Origin: JBOICV01 sp050740255
Lineage (GTDB): Bacteria > Pseudomonadota > Gammaproteobacteria > Nevskiales > JBOICV01
Length of the DNA stretch: 64,000 nucleotides
NCBI GenBank assembly: GCA_050740255.1
Contig: JBOICV010000106.1
Location: forward strand, 8,173 to 72,172
Reading direction: 5' to 3'
Of the stretch, positions 41,790-49,824 are shown one piece after another (within the stretch, counting starts at the first letter, position 1; each line of letters starts with the position of its first letter). The notes beneath the pieces are model-generated. The model did not search any database. It saw only the letters and a program-made list of their open reading frames with translations, and had not been told where the DNA came from. Both the position numbers and the translations under genes were made by a program.

Positions 41790-41866
41790 GAGCGGCGACA
41801 GCCCTCATAAAACTGTCACTTTGCAATAGTATTACTGCCCCCTAGCAGGACCAGTCTGGACAAATA

Positions 41867-42148
41867 ATGCTCAAGGTCAATGAATACTTCGACGGGAATG
41901 TGAAATCCATTTCCTTTACCGCGGGCGGACTGAACTCCACCGTCGGTGTGATGTTGGCCGGCGAGTATGAGTTCGGCACCTCGACGGTCGAGCGCATCAC
42001 CTTGATCGCCGGCAAATGGCAGATCAAGCTGCCCGGAGAGACCGAGTATCGCGAATGGAAAGCCGGGCAGACATTCACTGTCCCCGCCAAAGCCAAATTC
42101 CAGCTCAGAATCGAGCAGGACGCGGCCTATCTGTGCCAGTTTGAATGA
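41867..42148 (+). CDS. ppnP: pyrimidine/purine nucleoside phosphorylase
   Basis: A 93-residue cupin-fold enzyme (PpnP, formerly YaiE/DUF1255) that phosphorolyses many nucleosides to base and ribose-1-phosphate. NEYFDGNVKSISF at the N-terminus, GVMLAGEYEFGTSTVE and the C-terminal FTVPAKAKFQL are family blocks, and the length is exactly typical. The stop overlaps the sixA start (ATGA), so the two are coupled. Confidence 0.95.
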   Translation: MLKVNEYFDGNVKSISFTAGGLNSTVGVMLAGEYEFGTSTVERITLIAGKWQIKLPGETEYREWKAGQTFTVPAKAKFQLRIEQDAAYLCQFE

Positions 42149-42642
42149 AGCAGCTCTGGCTGGTGCGCCACGCAAAATCGAGCTGGGATAGCCCGGATCT
42201 TACCGATTTCGAACGACCGCTGAATGATCGCGGCAAGAAGGCCGCGCCGGAGATGGGCCAGCGACTGGCGAAGCGAAAGGTCAAGCTGGATCGTATCGTC
42301 ACCAGCCCGGCACGCCGCGCTTACGATACCGCCTACGCCATTGCAGACGCCCTGGATTTTCCGGTGCATTTGCTGGCGATTGAGCCGCGCATTTACGAAG
42401 CCGGCATCAAAACCTTGCTGGACGTGGTGGCATCGCAGCCGCAGGACTGCGAGCGCGTGATGCTGGTAGGACATAACCCGGGCTTTTCTGAACTGGCCGA
42501 CCGGCTTTCGCCGAAAGGCATGGATGAACTGCCCACCTGCGCGATCGTGGGCTTCAAGTTCCAAGCCAAGCACTGGCGCGACGTCGCCCACGGCAAAGCG
42601 GAAAGTGCCTACTACGACTATCCCAAAAAAGGTGCCGACTAG
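42145..42642 (+). CDS. sixA: SixA-type phosphohistidine phosphatase
   Basis: A 165-residue histidine phosphatase of the phosphoglycerate-mutase superfamily. LVRHAKSSWD carries the catalytic Arg-His, TSPARRAYDTA the second Arg, and LVGHNPGFSELAD the second His. SixA removes phosphate from His of phosphotransfer proteins such as PTS-Ntr or phosphorelays. Starts inside the ppnP stop. Confidence 0.95.
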   Translation: MKQLWLVRHAKSSWDSPDLTDFERPLNDRGKKAAPEMGQRLAKRKVKLDRIVTSPARRAYDTAYAIADALDFPVHLLAIEPRIYEAGIKTLLDVVASQPQDCERVMLVGHNPGFSELADRLSPKGMDELPTCAIVGFKFQAKHWRDVAHGKAESAYYDYPKKGAD

Positions 42643-43207
42643 GCTGTCGCTGAGTCGGTCGCGCCGGCCAGCACGGGCTCTGCCGAGGAAAGTCCGGGGT
42701 AAGGGCGGCGAGGTTTGCAGCTTTGCGCCGGTTGCATTACCCGATGCGCGCATTCTGATTCTGGGCAGCATGCCGGGCCACGAGTCGCTGCGGCGGGAAC
42801 AGTATTACGCCCATCCCCACAATGCTTTCTGGCGAATTCTTGGCGAACTCATCGGCGCCGGCCCGGAGCTGCCTTATACGGCAAGGCTCGCAAAACTGAA
42901 GCAGAGCGGAATAGCGCTGTGGGACGTGCTGCGGTCGTGCAGGCGCGAGAGCAGTCTCGATTCCGACATCATCGAGGCGTCAATCGTGCCCAACGATTTC
43001 GCCGGCTTCTACGCGCGGCATTCGCAACTGCGGGCGATATATTTCAACGGCGCGAAAGCGGAGGCGGCTTACCGGCGTTATGTGCTCCCCGGGCTGCCGC
43101 TCGCTTGGCGCGGTTTGATCTACCACAAACTGCCCTCGACCAGTCCGGCGCATGCAGCCATGAGTTTCGAGAAGAAACTACGGGCGTGGCGGGAGCTGAT
43201 GGGGTGA
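42632..43207 (+). CDS. DNA-deoxyinosine glycosylase (uracil-DNA glycosylase superfamily)
   Basis: A uracil-DNA-glycosylase-fold repair enzyme of the hypoxanthine-DNA glycosylase group. ARILILGSMPGHESLRREQYYAHP is motif 1, PHNAFW the aromatic base-pocket segment, GIALWDVLRSC follows, and LPSTSPAH is the C-terminal His motif. No ATG fits; GTG at 42632 overlaps the sixA stop and gives 191 residues, but the first 30 are Arg-rich and may not be translated, so the start is uncertain. The 3' end is followed by a strong hairpin repeat. Confidence 0.88.
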   Translation: MPTRLSLSRSRRPARALPRKVRGKGGEVCSFAPVALPDARILILGSMPGHESLRREQYYAHPHNAFWRILGELIGAGPELPYTARLAKLKQSGIALWDVLRSCRRESSLDSDIIEASIVPNDFAGFYARHSQLRAIYFNGAKAEAAYRRYVLPGLPLAWRGLIYHKLPSTSPAHAAMSFEKKLRAWRELMG

Positions 43208-43213
43208 TTTTCT

Positions 43214-43258
43214 GCCCCTCACCTGGCCTCTCCCCGTAAACGGGGAGAGGGAGTAAGG
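43214..43258. repeat. family C inverted repeat, possible bidirectional terminator
   Basis: A perfect 10-base stem CCTCTCCCCG-TAAA-CGGGGAGAGG (43227-43250) flanked by CCCCTCACC, lying between convergent genes ending at 43207 and 43263. No T-run on either side, so termination is a guess; the sequence belongs to the dispersed family also at 16909 and 63966. Confidence 0.7.
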
Positions 43259-43262
43259 AAAA

Positions 43263-43991
43263 TTATTCGTTATTGGGACTCAGCGGCAACTCGCGCAGAA
43301 TCATGCTTATGGCAGGATCGCCTTTCTTCTGGCGCTCGAGTTTTACCGGCAGGTAGTCCAGTTCCGGCGCCAGCCACAGCCGCATCTCACGCTTGCCGGG
43401 ATTGACGCGTTCGACGCGTACGGTGTCGAAACGCCCCACGGGTGTGCTGACGTCTTCGCGGCCGGTAACCTGCAGGCTATAGGGGGTGACCTCGTCGTCC
43501 TCGACGAGCAGGAACACATAGGGAGCCTTCGGCAATTTCCCATTGGTCTGCATCAACAACTGACGCAGCATGACTTCCATCAAGCCGCGGTCAAGGCCGT
43601 CGGCCGGCAGTTCGCGCGGATCGCCGCCGTTGGTGGTTACCATCCGGTTGCCCCAGTCGAAGCGCAAGGAATAGCTGTCGTCCTTGTCGCCGTTTTCCTG
43701 TTCGCGCCGATAGGACTGCGAGCGCAGCCGGCCATTGCTCTCGCAGAAACGGCTTTCCTCGGTGGTTTTGCCGGCGAGGAGCGCGGCCAGGCCCATCGGT
43801 TCAGCCACGCCGCGCAGGCGATAGCAGGCGTCGCCGTCAAGACTCAGCGTAAACGTCGTATCGCCGAGCATCATTTTGCCGCGGCTGAGTTCGTACACGG
43901 CCTTGTACGGCGATAGCACATCGGCGTGCGCGCCGAAGCTGCTCAGCAGCAATGCGCTCGCGATAAAAAACAGTAACGGCTTAGTGCTCAT
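43263..43991 (-). CDS. DUF3108 exported protein
   Basis: A 242-residue periplasmic protein of the DUF3108 family. The signal peptide (ending SFGAHA) is followed by SPYKAVYELSRGKMMLGDTTFTL, the family's first strands, and later LGREDVSTPVGRFDTVRVERV-like blocks ending in LRLWLAPELDYLPVKLE, a lipoprotein-localisation-like half-barrel. The ATG at 43991 lies 11 bases inside purN; this purN-DUF3108 adjacency is common in Gammaproteobacteria. Function unknown. Confidence 0.9.
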   Translation of the reverse strand: MSTKPLLFFIASALLLSSFGAHADVLSPYKAVYELSRGKMMLGDTTFTLSLDGDACYRLRGVAEPMGLAALLAGKTTEESRFCESNGRLRSQSYRREQENGDKDDSYSLRFDWGNRMVTTNGGDPRELPADGLDRGLMEVMLRQLLMQTNGKLPKAPYVFLLVEDDEVTPYSLQVTGREDVSTPVGRFDTVRVERVNPGKREMRLWLAPELDYLPVKLERQKKGDPAISMILRELPLSPNNE

Positions 43992-44643
43992 CCATTTCCT
44001 CGAGTTGCAGCGGCGCGTCCAGCGCGCGTCCATCCAGCACCACTTTGCCAGCTTGCAGCTTCAGTCTGCCGGCGGCGGCCCAGGCCAGCACGCGCGGATA
44101 AATCCGGATCTCTACCTCGCACATGACGCGTTCAGCCAGCTTCTCGACCGTATCTCCGGACACCACATCGCTGCTGCCCTGTAAGACCACTGGCCCGCCA
44201 TCGAGTTCGTCCGTCACGTAGTGCACGCTGGCGCCGTGGCGCAGATCACCGGCCGCCAATACCTTCGCATGGGTACCGAGACCGCGATATCTTGGCAGCA
44301 GGGAGGGGTGGATGTTGAACAGGCGACCCGAGTAGCGCCGTACGAAATCGGGCGTAAGAATGCGCATGAAACCGGCCAGCGCGATTAAGTCGGCTTGCGC
44401 GCGCTCCAACAGCGTCACCAGCGCGGCGTCGTAGTCTTCCCGACTTTGGTATTGCACAGGGTCGAGCACGGCCGTCGGCACGCCGAAGGCTTGGGCGAGT
44501 TCCAGGCCCGGCGCACCGGGTCGGCTGCTGACAATGAGTGCAGGTTCGGCCGCGATGCGGCCGTCGCGGCAGGCGTCGAGGATGGCTTGCAGGTTGCGGC
44601 CTTTGCCGGATATCAGCACCGCCAAGCTTGGAAGCTGCTTCAT
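43981..44643 (-). CDS. purN: phosphoribosylglycinamide formyltransferase
   Basis: Third step of purine synthesis, using 10-formyl-THF. LAVLISGKGRNLQAIL binds the phosphate (family form GSGSN is replaced by GKGRN), NIHPSLLPRYRGLGTH holds the catalytic Asn and His, and DELDGGPVVLQG the catalytic Asp. 220 residues. Lies 18 bases downstream of purM, the usual purMN operon. Confidence 0.96.
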   Translation of the reverse strand: MKQLPSLAVLISGKGRNLQAILDACRDGRIAAEPALIVSSRPGAPGLELAQAFGVPTAVLDPVQYQSREDYDAALVTLLERAQADLIALAGFMRILTPDFVRRYSGRLFNIHPSLLPRYRGLGTHAKVLAAGDLRHGASVHYVTDELDGGPVVLQGSSDVVSGDTVEKLAERVMCEVEIRIYPRVLAWAAAGRLKLQAGKVVLDGRALDAPLQLEEMDEH

Positions 44644-44661
44644 AAACTATTGAAGCAACTA

Positions 44662-45702
44662 TTAACTGACATGCACGGCGGGTTCGCTACCGCGTTGCGC
44701 AATCACCTTGCCGATGCGATACGCCTTTTCGCCGGTGGCGTTAAGCGCTGTGATCACGCTATCCGCGGCCGCCGCGGGCGCGATGACGACCATGCCGACG
44801 CCGCAATTAAAGGTGCGCAGCATCTCGCTTTCCGGCACGCCGCCTTCCTGTTGCATCCACTTGAAGATCGGCAGGCGTGGCCAGTTGCCGGCTTCGAGGG
44901 TCACATCACAACCCTTGGGCAGCACGCGCGGAATGTTTTCCACCAGGCCACCGCCGGTGATATGCGCCAAGGCATGCACCGGCTGGGTTCGCAACAGGTC
45001 AAGCAGCGGCTTGACGTAGATCCGGGTTGGCGTGAGCAAACTCAGGCCCAGGGTCGAATCACCAAATGCGGCGTCGAGGGAGTGGCCACCGACTTCAATA
45101 ATTTTGCGAATCAGCGAGTAGCCATTGGAATGCGGTCCGCTGGAGGCCAGCCCGATAACCGCGTCGCCTATGGCGACCTTGCGCCCATCCAGAAGCCGTT
45201 GTTTCTCGACCACGCCCACTGCAAAGCCGGCCAGATCGAAATCGCCCTTGGCATACATGCCGGGCATTTCCGCGGTCTCGCCGCCGACCAGCGCGCAACC
45301 GGCCTGCTGGCAGCCCACCGCGATGCCCTTGATCACCTGTGCCGCGGCGCGGCGGTCCAGCTTGCCGGTGGCGTAATAATCCAGAAAGAACAGGGGTTCT
45401 GCGCCTTGCACCAGGATGTCGTTCACGCACATCGCAACCAGGTCTATGCCGACCGTGTCGTACTTGCGCAGATCAATCGCCAGCTTGAGCTTGGTGCCGA
45501 CGCCGTCAGTGCCGGAGACGAGTACCGGATGCTGGTATTTGCCGGGCGGCAGCTCGAACAAGGCGCCAAAACCGCCAAGGCCGCCCAGTACTTCGGGTCG
45601 CCGGGTGGCTTCGACCGCCGGGCCGATGTCCTCGACTAAGGCGTCACCTTCGTCGATATCCACGCCGGCGTCACGGTAGGTGAGGGAAGGCTTGCTGGTC
45701 AT
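44662..45702 (-). CDS. purM: phosphoribosylformylglycinamidine cyclo-ligase (AIR synthetase)
   Basis: Fifth step of purine synthesis, closing the imidazole ring with ATP. SYRDAGVDIDEGDALVEDI, LPPGKYQHPVLVSGTDGVGTK and GLASSGPHSNGYSLIR are the family blocks; the first and third carry ATP-site residues. 346 residues, full length. First gene of purMN, divergent from the DUF2066 gene across 62 bases. Confidence 0.97.
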   Translation of the reverse strand: MTSKPSLTYRDAGVDIDEGDALVEDIGPAVEATRRPEVLGGLGGFGALFELPPGKYQHPVLVSGTDGVGTKLKLAIDLRKYDTVGIDLVAMCVNDILVQGAEPLFFLDYYATGKLDRRAAAQVIKGIAVGCQQAGCALVGGETAEMPGMYAKGDFDLAGFAVGVVEKQRLLDGRKVAIGDAVIGLASSGPHSNGYSLIRKIIEVGGHSLDAAFGDSTLGLSLLTPTRIYVKPLLDLLRTQPVHALAHITGGGLVENIPRVLPKGCDVTLEAGNWPRLPIFKWMQQEGGVPESEMLRTFNCGVGMVVIAPAAAADSVITALNATGEKAYRIGKVIAQRGSEPAVHVS

Positions 45703-45764
45703 GGAGAGAGTTTGACACGCGAGGGCTGTGCTATTTTACAGCACCGTTTCCGTCACCTCGCGCC

Positions 45765-46904
45765 GTGTTGAATTTTCCGCTACACCGATCGCTGGCCGCC
45801 GCGCTGGCCTTGCTGCCGCTGCTCGCTTACGCCCAGGTCGAGACCGACCCCTATAGCTTTGAGCGCGTGGTGCCGGATCAGGTCAAGGCGACGCGCGACG
45901 CTGTGCTCGGGGACGCCTTGGCCGAGGTGCTGGTGCGCGTGAGCGGCGACCGGCAGGCGCCGAATAGCGTTCCCGGCAAGAATCTGATCGCGCGCGCGGT
46001 CAGTCTGTTGCAGGAATACGACTATTTCCACCGGCTGGCGCCACCGCCGTTGCCGCCCGAGGGTGAGGTCACCACCCCGCCCGACGAGGCGCCCGCGCAG
46101 CCACCACCCGAAGAACTGGTATTGCATGGCCGTTTCGACGAAAACGCGATTAACAAGGAATTGCGCCGTGGCGGCCTGCCGATCTGGAGCGGGGTCAGGC
46201 CGCAGGTCGTGGCGGCACTGCTGCTGCGCGAGGGCAATATGCGCCTGCTGACTGCGGAAACCACGCCAGCAGCGGAGGTCGCCGCGCTGGTGGACGTCGC
46301 GCTACAGCGCGGTCTGAGTGTCGTTCTGCCCGGCGATCCCGGTGCGGCGCCCGAGGCCTTGTGGAATACCGCGCCCGATGCGCTGGCAAACCAGTTCCGC
46401 GTCACGGGAGGGAACGCCCTGTTGCGCGGACGCATCACCCATGTTGGCGATACCTGGGGCGCTGGTTGGTCGCTGGTTCAATCCGGCCGGGTGCTGGCCG
46501 ATTGGGAGCACTACGCGGCCTCGCTGGCGGAAGTGCTGGTCAACGGCGCGCACACTGCCGCCGATACGCTCGCGGCCCATTACTCGGTCAAGAACCAGCC
46601 TGGGCAGGACAGTTTCGTCAGCCTGCGTGTGAGCGGCGTGCGCGGCTTGGCCGATTACGCACGGGTGCAGAAGTATCTGGCCTCGCTGACGGTGGTGGAC
46701 AAGGCTGAATTACAGGGCGTGTCCGGCCAGAGCCTGTTGTTCCGGGTGCATACCAAGGGTGATGCGACCTCGCTGGAGCGCGCGTTGCAACTTGGCAAAC
46801 TGATAACGCCCGATCCCACCCCGGCGGGCGCGGACTTCGGCGCGAGCTGGTCCGGTGAGCTGCGCCTGAGTTACCGTCTTGCGCAGCCGTCCGAAACACC
46901 ATAG
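45765..46904 (+). CDS. DUF2066 exported protein
   Basis: A 379-residue protein of the DUF2066 family, always found near purM/perM/hda in Gammaproteobacteria. The signal peptide ends in LLAYAQ; the conserved start of the domain is DALAEVLVRVSGD. A Pro/Glu-rich insert (about 88-115) follows. It starts with GTG at 45765 (TTG follows directly). Ten bases separate it from perM. Function unknown; a periplasmic role is inferred from the leader. Confidence 0.9.
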   Translation: MLNFPLHRSLAAALALLPLLAYAQVETDPYSFERVVPDQVKATRDAVLGDALAEVLVRVSGDRQAPNSVPGKNLIARAVSLLQEYDYFHRLAPPPLPPEGEVTTPPDEAPAQPPPEELVLHGRFDENAINKELRRGGLPIWSGVRPQVVAALLLREGNMRLLTAETTPAAEVAALVDVALQRGLSVVLPGDPGAAPEALWNTAPDALANQFRVTGGNALLRGRITHVGDTWGAGWSLVQSGRVLADWEHYAASLAEVLVNGAHTAADTLAAHYSVKNQPGQDSFVSLRVSGVRGLADYARVQKYLASLTVVDKAELQGVSGQSLLFRVHTKGDATSLERALQLGKLITPDPTPAGADFGASWSGELRLSYRLAQPSETP

Positions 46905-46913
46905 AAGGACAGC

Positions 46914-48035
46914 ATGAGCACACGCACGCAAATCTTGAGTCTGGTGGCCGCGGCGCTGCTGCTGGCCCTGCTGTATTTCCTGCAGCCCATTCTCCTGCCG
47001 TTTGTGCTGGCCGCGGGGCTGGCTTATTTGGGCGATCCGCTCGTGGACTGGTTGCAGCGCCAGAAACTGTCGCGCACGGCCGGCGTCATCGTCGTATTTT
47101 TGGTGTTGGCGCTGGCCGGCCTGATCGCGCTGCTCTTGATCCTGCCATTATTACAGGAGCAGTTGCTGCGCTTGGTGCAGAATCTGCCCGCCTATCTGAG
47201 CTGGATTTACAGCAAGCTGCAGCCTTGGCTTGCGCCCTATCTGCCGCTCGGCCCGGAACTCAATCTGGAGCAATTGCGGGCGATGATAGCGGAACACTGG
47301 GCGCAGGCCGGCGGCGTGGCGAAGACGCTGTTCGGCGCTTTGTCCAAGCCGGGCCTCGCACTGATTGCGCTGGTGGGGAACGTCCTGCTGGTGCCCGTGG
47401 TGACGTTCTATCTATTGCGCGATTGGGACATATTGGTCATGCATATCCGGGATTTGTTGCCGCGCAAGTCGCTGCCCACCGTCACCACGCTGGCGCGCGA
47501 GGCCGATACAGTCTTGTCCGCTTTTCTGCGCGGCCAGATGCTGGTGATGCTCGCCCTGAGCATTTACTACAGCATCACGCTCAGCCTGGTGGGGCTGGAC
47601 CTGGCGCTGTTGATCGGCATCGCCGCCGGCCTGATCAGTTTTGTGCCTTATCTCGGCTTCATCGTCGGCATCATCGCCGCCGGTATCGCCATCGTCGTCC
47701 AGACTCAGGAACTGTTGCCGCTGGTCTGGATCCTGCTGATTTTCGGCGTCGGCCAGGTGCTGGAAAGCTTCATCCTCACGCCGCTCTTGGTCGGCGATCG
47801 TATCGGCCTGCATCCGGTCGCGGTGATTTTTGCGGTACTGGCTGGCGGTGCCTTGTTCGGTTTTCTCGGCGTGCTGCTGGCTTTACCGGTCGCCGCGGTA
47901 CTCGCAGTACTATTGCGTTACGCGCGGCGGCAGTGGGTAGGAAGCGAGCTGTATCAAACGGCGGCCCCGCCGAACGGCGATAAGCTGCCCACTGAGCCTG
48001 CGCCGAAAACACCGCCCGTTGATCTGGAACCCTGA
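46914..48035 (+). CDS. perM: PerM/AI-2E-family transporter
   Basis: A 373-residue inner-membrane protein with about eight hydrophobic segments: two at the N-terminus (about 8-40), one at 58-80, a long hydrophilic stretch, then a cluster from about 140 to 345. The family block near the end is ILTPLLVGDRIGLHPVAVIFAVLAGG in parts (GDRIGLHP). The family includes the AI-2 exporter TqsA and Na+/H+ antiporters; the substrate here is unknown. GAAGGA precedes the ATG. Middle gene of DUF2066-perM-hda. Confidence 0.92.
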   Translation: MSTRTQILSLVAAALLLALLYFLQPILLPFVLAAGLAYLGDPLVDWLQRQKLSRTAGVIVVFLVLALAGLIALLLILPLLQEQLLRLVQNLPAYLSWIYSKLQPWLAPYLPLGPELNLEQLRAMIAEHWAQAGGVAKTLFGALSKPGLALIALVGNVLLVPVVTFYLLRDWDILVMHIRDLLPRKSLPTVTTLAREADTVLSAFLRGQMLVMLALSIYYSITLSLVGLDLALLIGIAAGLISFVPYLGFIVGIIAAGIAIVVQTQELLPLVWILLIFGVGQVLESFILTPLLVGDRIGLHPVAVIFAVLAGGALFGFLGVLLALPVAAVLAVLLRYARRQWVGSELYQTAAPPNGDKLPTEPAPKTPPVDLEP

Positions 48036-48040
48036 TCTCG

Positions 48041-48739
48041 GTGCCTGCCCATAAGCTGCAACTGCCGCTCGGCATCAAGCTGCGCGACACAGCGAGTTTT
48101 GCCAGCTTTGTGGCCGGCGCCAACGCGGAGCTGGCCGCTCAGCTGCAACGTTTTCCTGCCCAGATATATATGCATGGCGCCGGCGGCAGCGGCAAAAGTC
48201 ATTTGCTGCAGGCGCTGTGTCGCGCGGCCGATGCCGTGGGCCGCACGACAGCCTATTTGCCGCTGCGCGAGCTGCAAGATGTGCCGATGTTCTTGCAAGG
48301 TATGGCCGAGATCGATGTGATCTGTGTGGATGATTGCGAGAGCATCGCCGGTCAGCGCGAAGCTGAAGTCGCGCTGATGGCTTTATGCGACGCGGCCCGC
48401 AGCGGCGGCCGCTGCCTTGTGCTCGCGGGGCGAAATCCGCCCGGTGAGTTGGGTTTAACTCTGCGCGATCTCAGCTCGCGCCTGGGTTGGGGTGGGGTTT
48501 ATGCGCTCAAACCGCTGAGCGAGGCTGATAAACAGCAGGCGCTTCAGCGACGCGCACGGGCGCGTGGTCTGGAGCTGGAAGAGGACGTCGCGCAATATCT
48601 GTTGCGCCGCACCGCGCGCGATCTGCCTTCTCTGCTGGAGCTGCTCGATCAGCTCGATACCGCCTCGCTGGCACAGCGCCGTCGGCTCACTATTCCGATG
48701 GTGCGCGAGGCTTTACAAGCCTCGGTTCCTGCGGTGTAG
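48041..48739 (+). CDS. hda: DnaA regulatory inactivator Hda
   Basis: AAA+ protein that, with the beta clamp, makes DnaA hydrolyse its ATP after initiation. The N-terminal clamp-binding motif QLPLGI is at 7-12; Walker A GAGGSGKSH at 46-54; Walker B VICVDDCE near 94-101; the sensor region SSRLGWGGVYAL follows. 232 residues. Starts with GTG at 48041, five bases after perM. Its TAG stop lies within the left arm of a REP-like repeat. Confidence 0.95.
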   Translation: MPAHKLQLPLGIKLRDTASFASFVAGANAELAAQLQRFPAQIYMHGAGGSGKSHLLQALCRAADAVGRTTAYLPLRELQDVPMFLQGMAEIDVICVDDCESIAGQREAEVALMALCDAARSGGRCLVLAGRNPPGELGLTLRDLSSRLGWGGVYALKPLSEADKQQALQRRARARGLELEEDVAQYLLRRTARDLPSLLELLDQLDTASLAQRRRLTIPMVREALQASVPAV

Positions 48740-48799
48740 GAGCGGGCTCCTGAGCTTGTCGAAGGGCCGCGATTACCCGGTTTCGCGCCCGCTCCTACA
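48735..48799. repeat. REP-like inverted repeat ending two convergent genes
   Basis: Perfect 13-base arms TGTAGGAGCGGGC (48735-48747) and GCCCGCTCCTACA (48787-48799). Between them lies a piece of the GAGCTTGTCGAAGG repeat type. The left arm supplies the TAG stop of hda, the right arm (read on the - strand) the TAG stop of the DUF2069 gene. It may also terminate transcription from both sides. Confidence 0.82.
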
Positions 48800-49109
48800 A
48801 GGCCCGGGTGCGCCGCACGTAGAGCACGCTAAGCAGGAACCAGGCGCCCGCCGAGTTAAGTACCGCGTAAGTTCCCAGCGTTGGCGCCGCAATCGTTTCG
48901 GTAATGCCCAGTCCGATGTAAGCAAGGCTAAGCAGGCTGCACACTGCAAAAATATAACGTTGGCCGCGAAACAATCCGGGCAGTGTAAGGATTATCGGAA
49001 CCAGCAACAGACCTAACCACAGCGGCGAATCGTGCAACATCGACACCAAGCCGAGCGCCAATACAGCACAAGCTGCCAGCGCCAGAGCGCGCAACAAGCC
49101 GAACTTCAT
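48795..49109 (-). CDS. DUF2069 inner-membrane protein
   Basis: A 104-residue protein with four hydrophobic segments (about 7-25, 29-47, 52-70 and 80-98). LHDSPLWLGLLLVPIILTLPGLFRG-type topology, with the polar loop motif LPGLFRGQRY, fits the DUF2069 family, which neighbours wrbA in Gammaproteobacteria. Its ATG overlaps the wrbA stop (ATGA). Function unknown. Confidence 0.9.
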   Translation of the reverse strand: MKFGLLRALALAACAVLALGLVSMLHDSPLWLGLLLVPIILTLPGLFRGQRYIFAVCSLLSLAYIGLGITETIAAPTLGTYAVLNSAGAWFLLSVLYVRRTRAL

Positions 49110-49705
49110 GTCAACCGTAGCTTGCCGGCGAACTCAGCAACTCTTCGGCCGAGCGCACGACATAGCTGCTTTTCTTCTTCGGTAAGCGGTGCTTTGCTAT
49201 CCGGGCCGGCGAGATGACTCGGCCCGTACGGCGTGCCGCCGCTGCGCGTCGTGATGAGATTGGATTCGGTGTAGGGCAGGCCGACCAGCAGCATGCCGTG
49301 ATGCAGTAGCGGCAACATCATCGAGAGCAGCGTCGCCTCCTGGCCGCCGTGCATGGAAGCAGTGGAGGTGAACACCGCCGCGGGCTTGCCGGCCAATGCG
49401 CCGGACAACCACAAGCTGGAAGTGCTGTCGATAAAATACTTGAGCGGCGCGGCCATATTGCCGAAGCGGGTCGGGCTGCCGAGGATCAGTCCCGCGCATT
49501 CCTTCAGGTCGTCGAGCGTGACGTAGGGCGCGCCCTCATCCGGCACCGGCGCCTTGGTCTTTTCGGTTTCCGGTGCCACCGGTGGCACGGTGCGCAGCCG
49601 CGCGGCCAGGCCGGCAACGCCATCAACACCGCGCGCGATATGTTGCGCCATCTCGCGCACCGCGCCGTAACGCGAGTAGTACAGAACCAGGATTTCGGCG
49701 TTCAT
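49106..49705 (-). CDS. wrbA: NAD(P)H:quinone oxidoreductase WrbA
   Basis: A 199-residue flavodoxin-fold enzyme that reduces quinones by two electrons, sparing the cell semiquinone radicals. LYYSRYGAVREMAQHIARG binds the FMN phosphate, GSPTRFGNMAAPLKYFID is the isoalloxazine loop typical of WrbA, and FTSTASMHGGQEATLLSM follows. Coupled to DUF2069 by a four-base overlap. Confidence 0.96.
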   Translation of the reverse strand: MNAEILVLYYSRYGAVREMAQHIARGVDGVAGLAARLRTVPPVAPETEKTKAPVPDEGAPYVTLDDLKECAGLILGSPTRFGNMAAPLKYFIDSTSSLWLSGALAGKPAAVFTSTASMHGGQEATLLSMMLPLLHHGMLLVGLPYTESNLITTRSGGTPYGPSHLAGPDSKAPLTEEEKQLCRALGRRVAEFAGKLRLT

Positions 49706-49728
49706 TTAGGATGCTGTTGAATAATCAT

Positions 49729-49816
49729 CCTTCGACTTCGCCGCTACGCGGCTACGCTCAGGACGAACGGGGCTGAAGTTTATCCTGAGTTTGTCGAAGG
49801 GCTCAGCACGAACGGT
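49729..49816. repeat. CCTTCGAC-type dispersed repeat pair
   Basis: Arms CCTTCGAC (49729-49736) and GTCGAAGG (49793-49800) enclose two copies of the CTCAGGACGAACGG / TATCCTGAG type of sequence, with a small nested GCCGC-TAC-GCGGC stem. It fills the space between wrbA and proS. A fragment of the same family sits inside the REP at 48735-48799. Confidence 0.72.
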
Positions 49817-49824
49817 ATGAGTTT

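Noticed and set aside
44395..45639. 414-codon open frame on the + strand
   Set aside because: Antisense to purN/purM; a high-GC shadow with biased composition.
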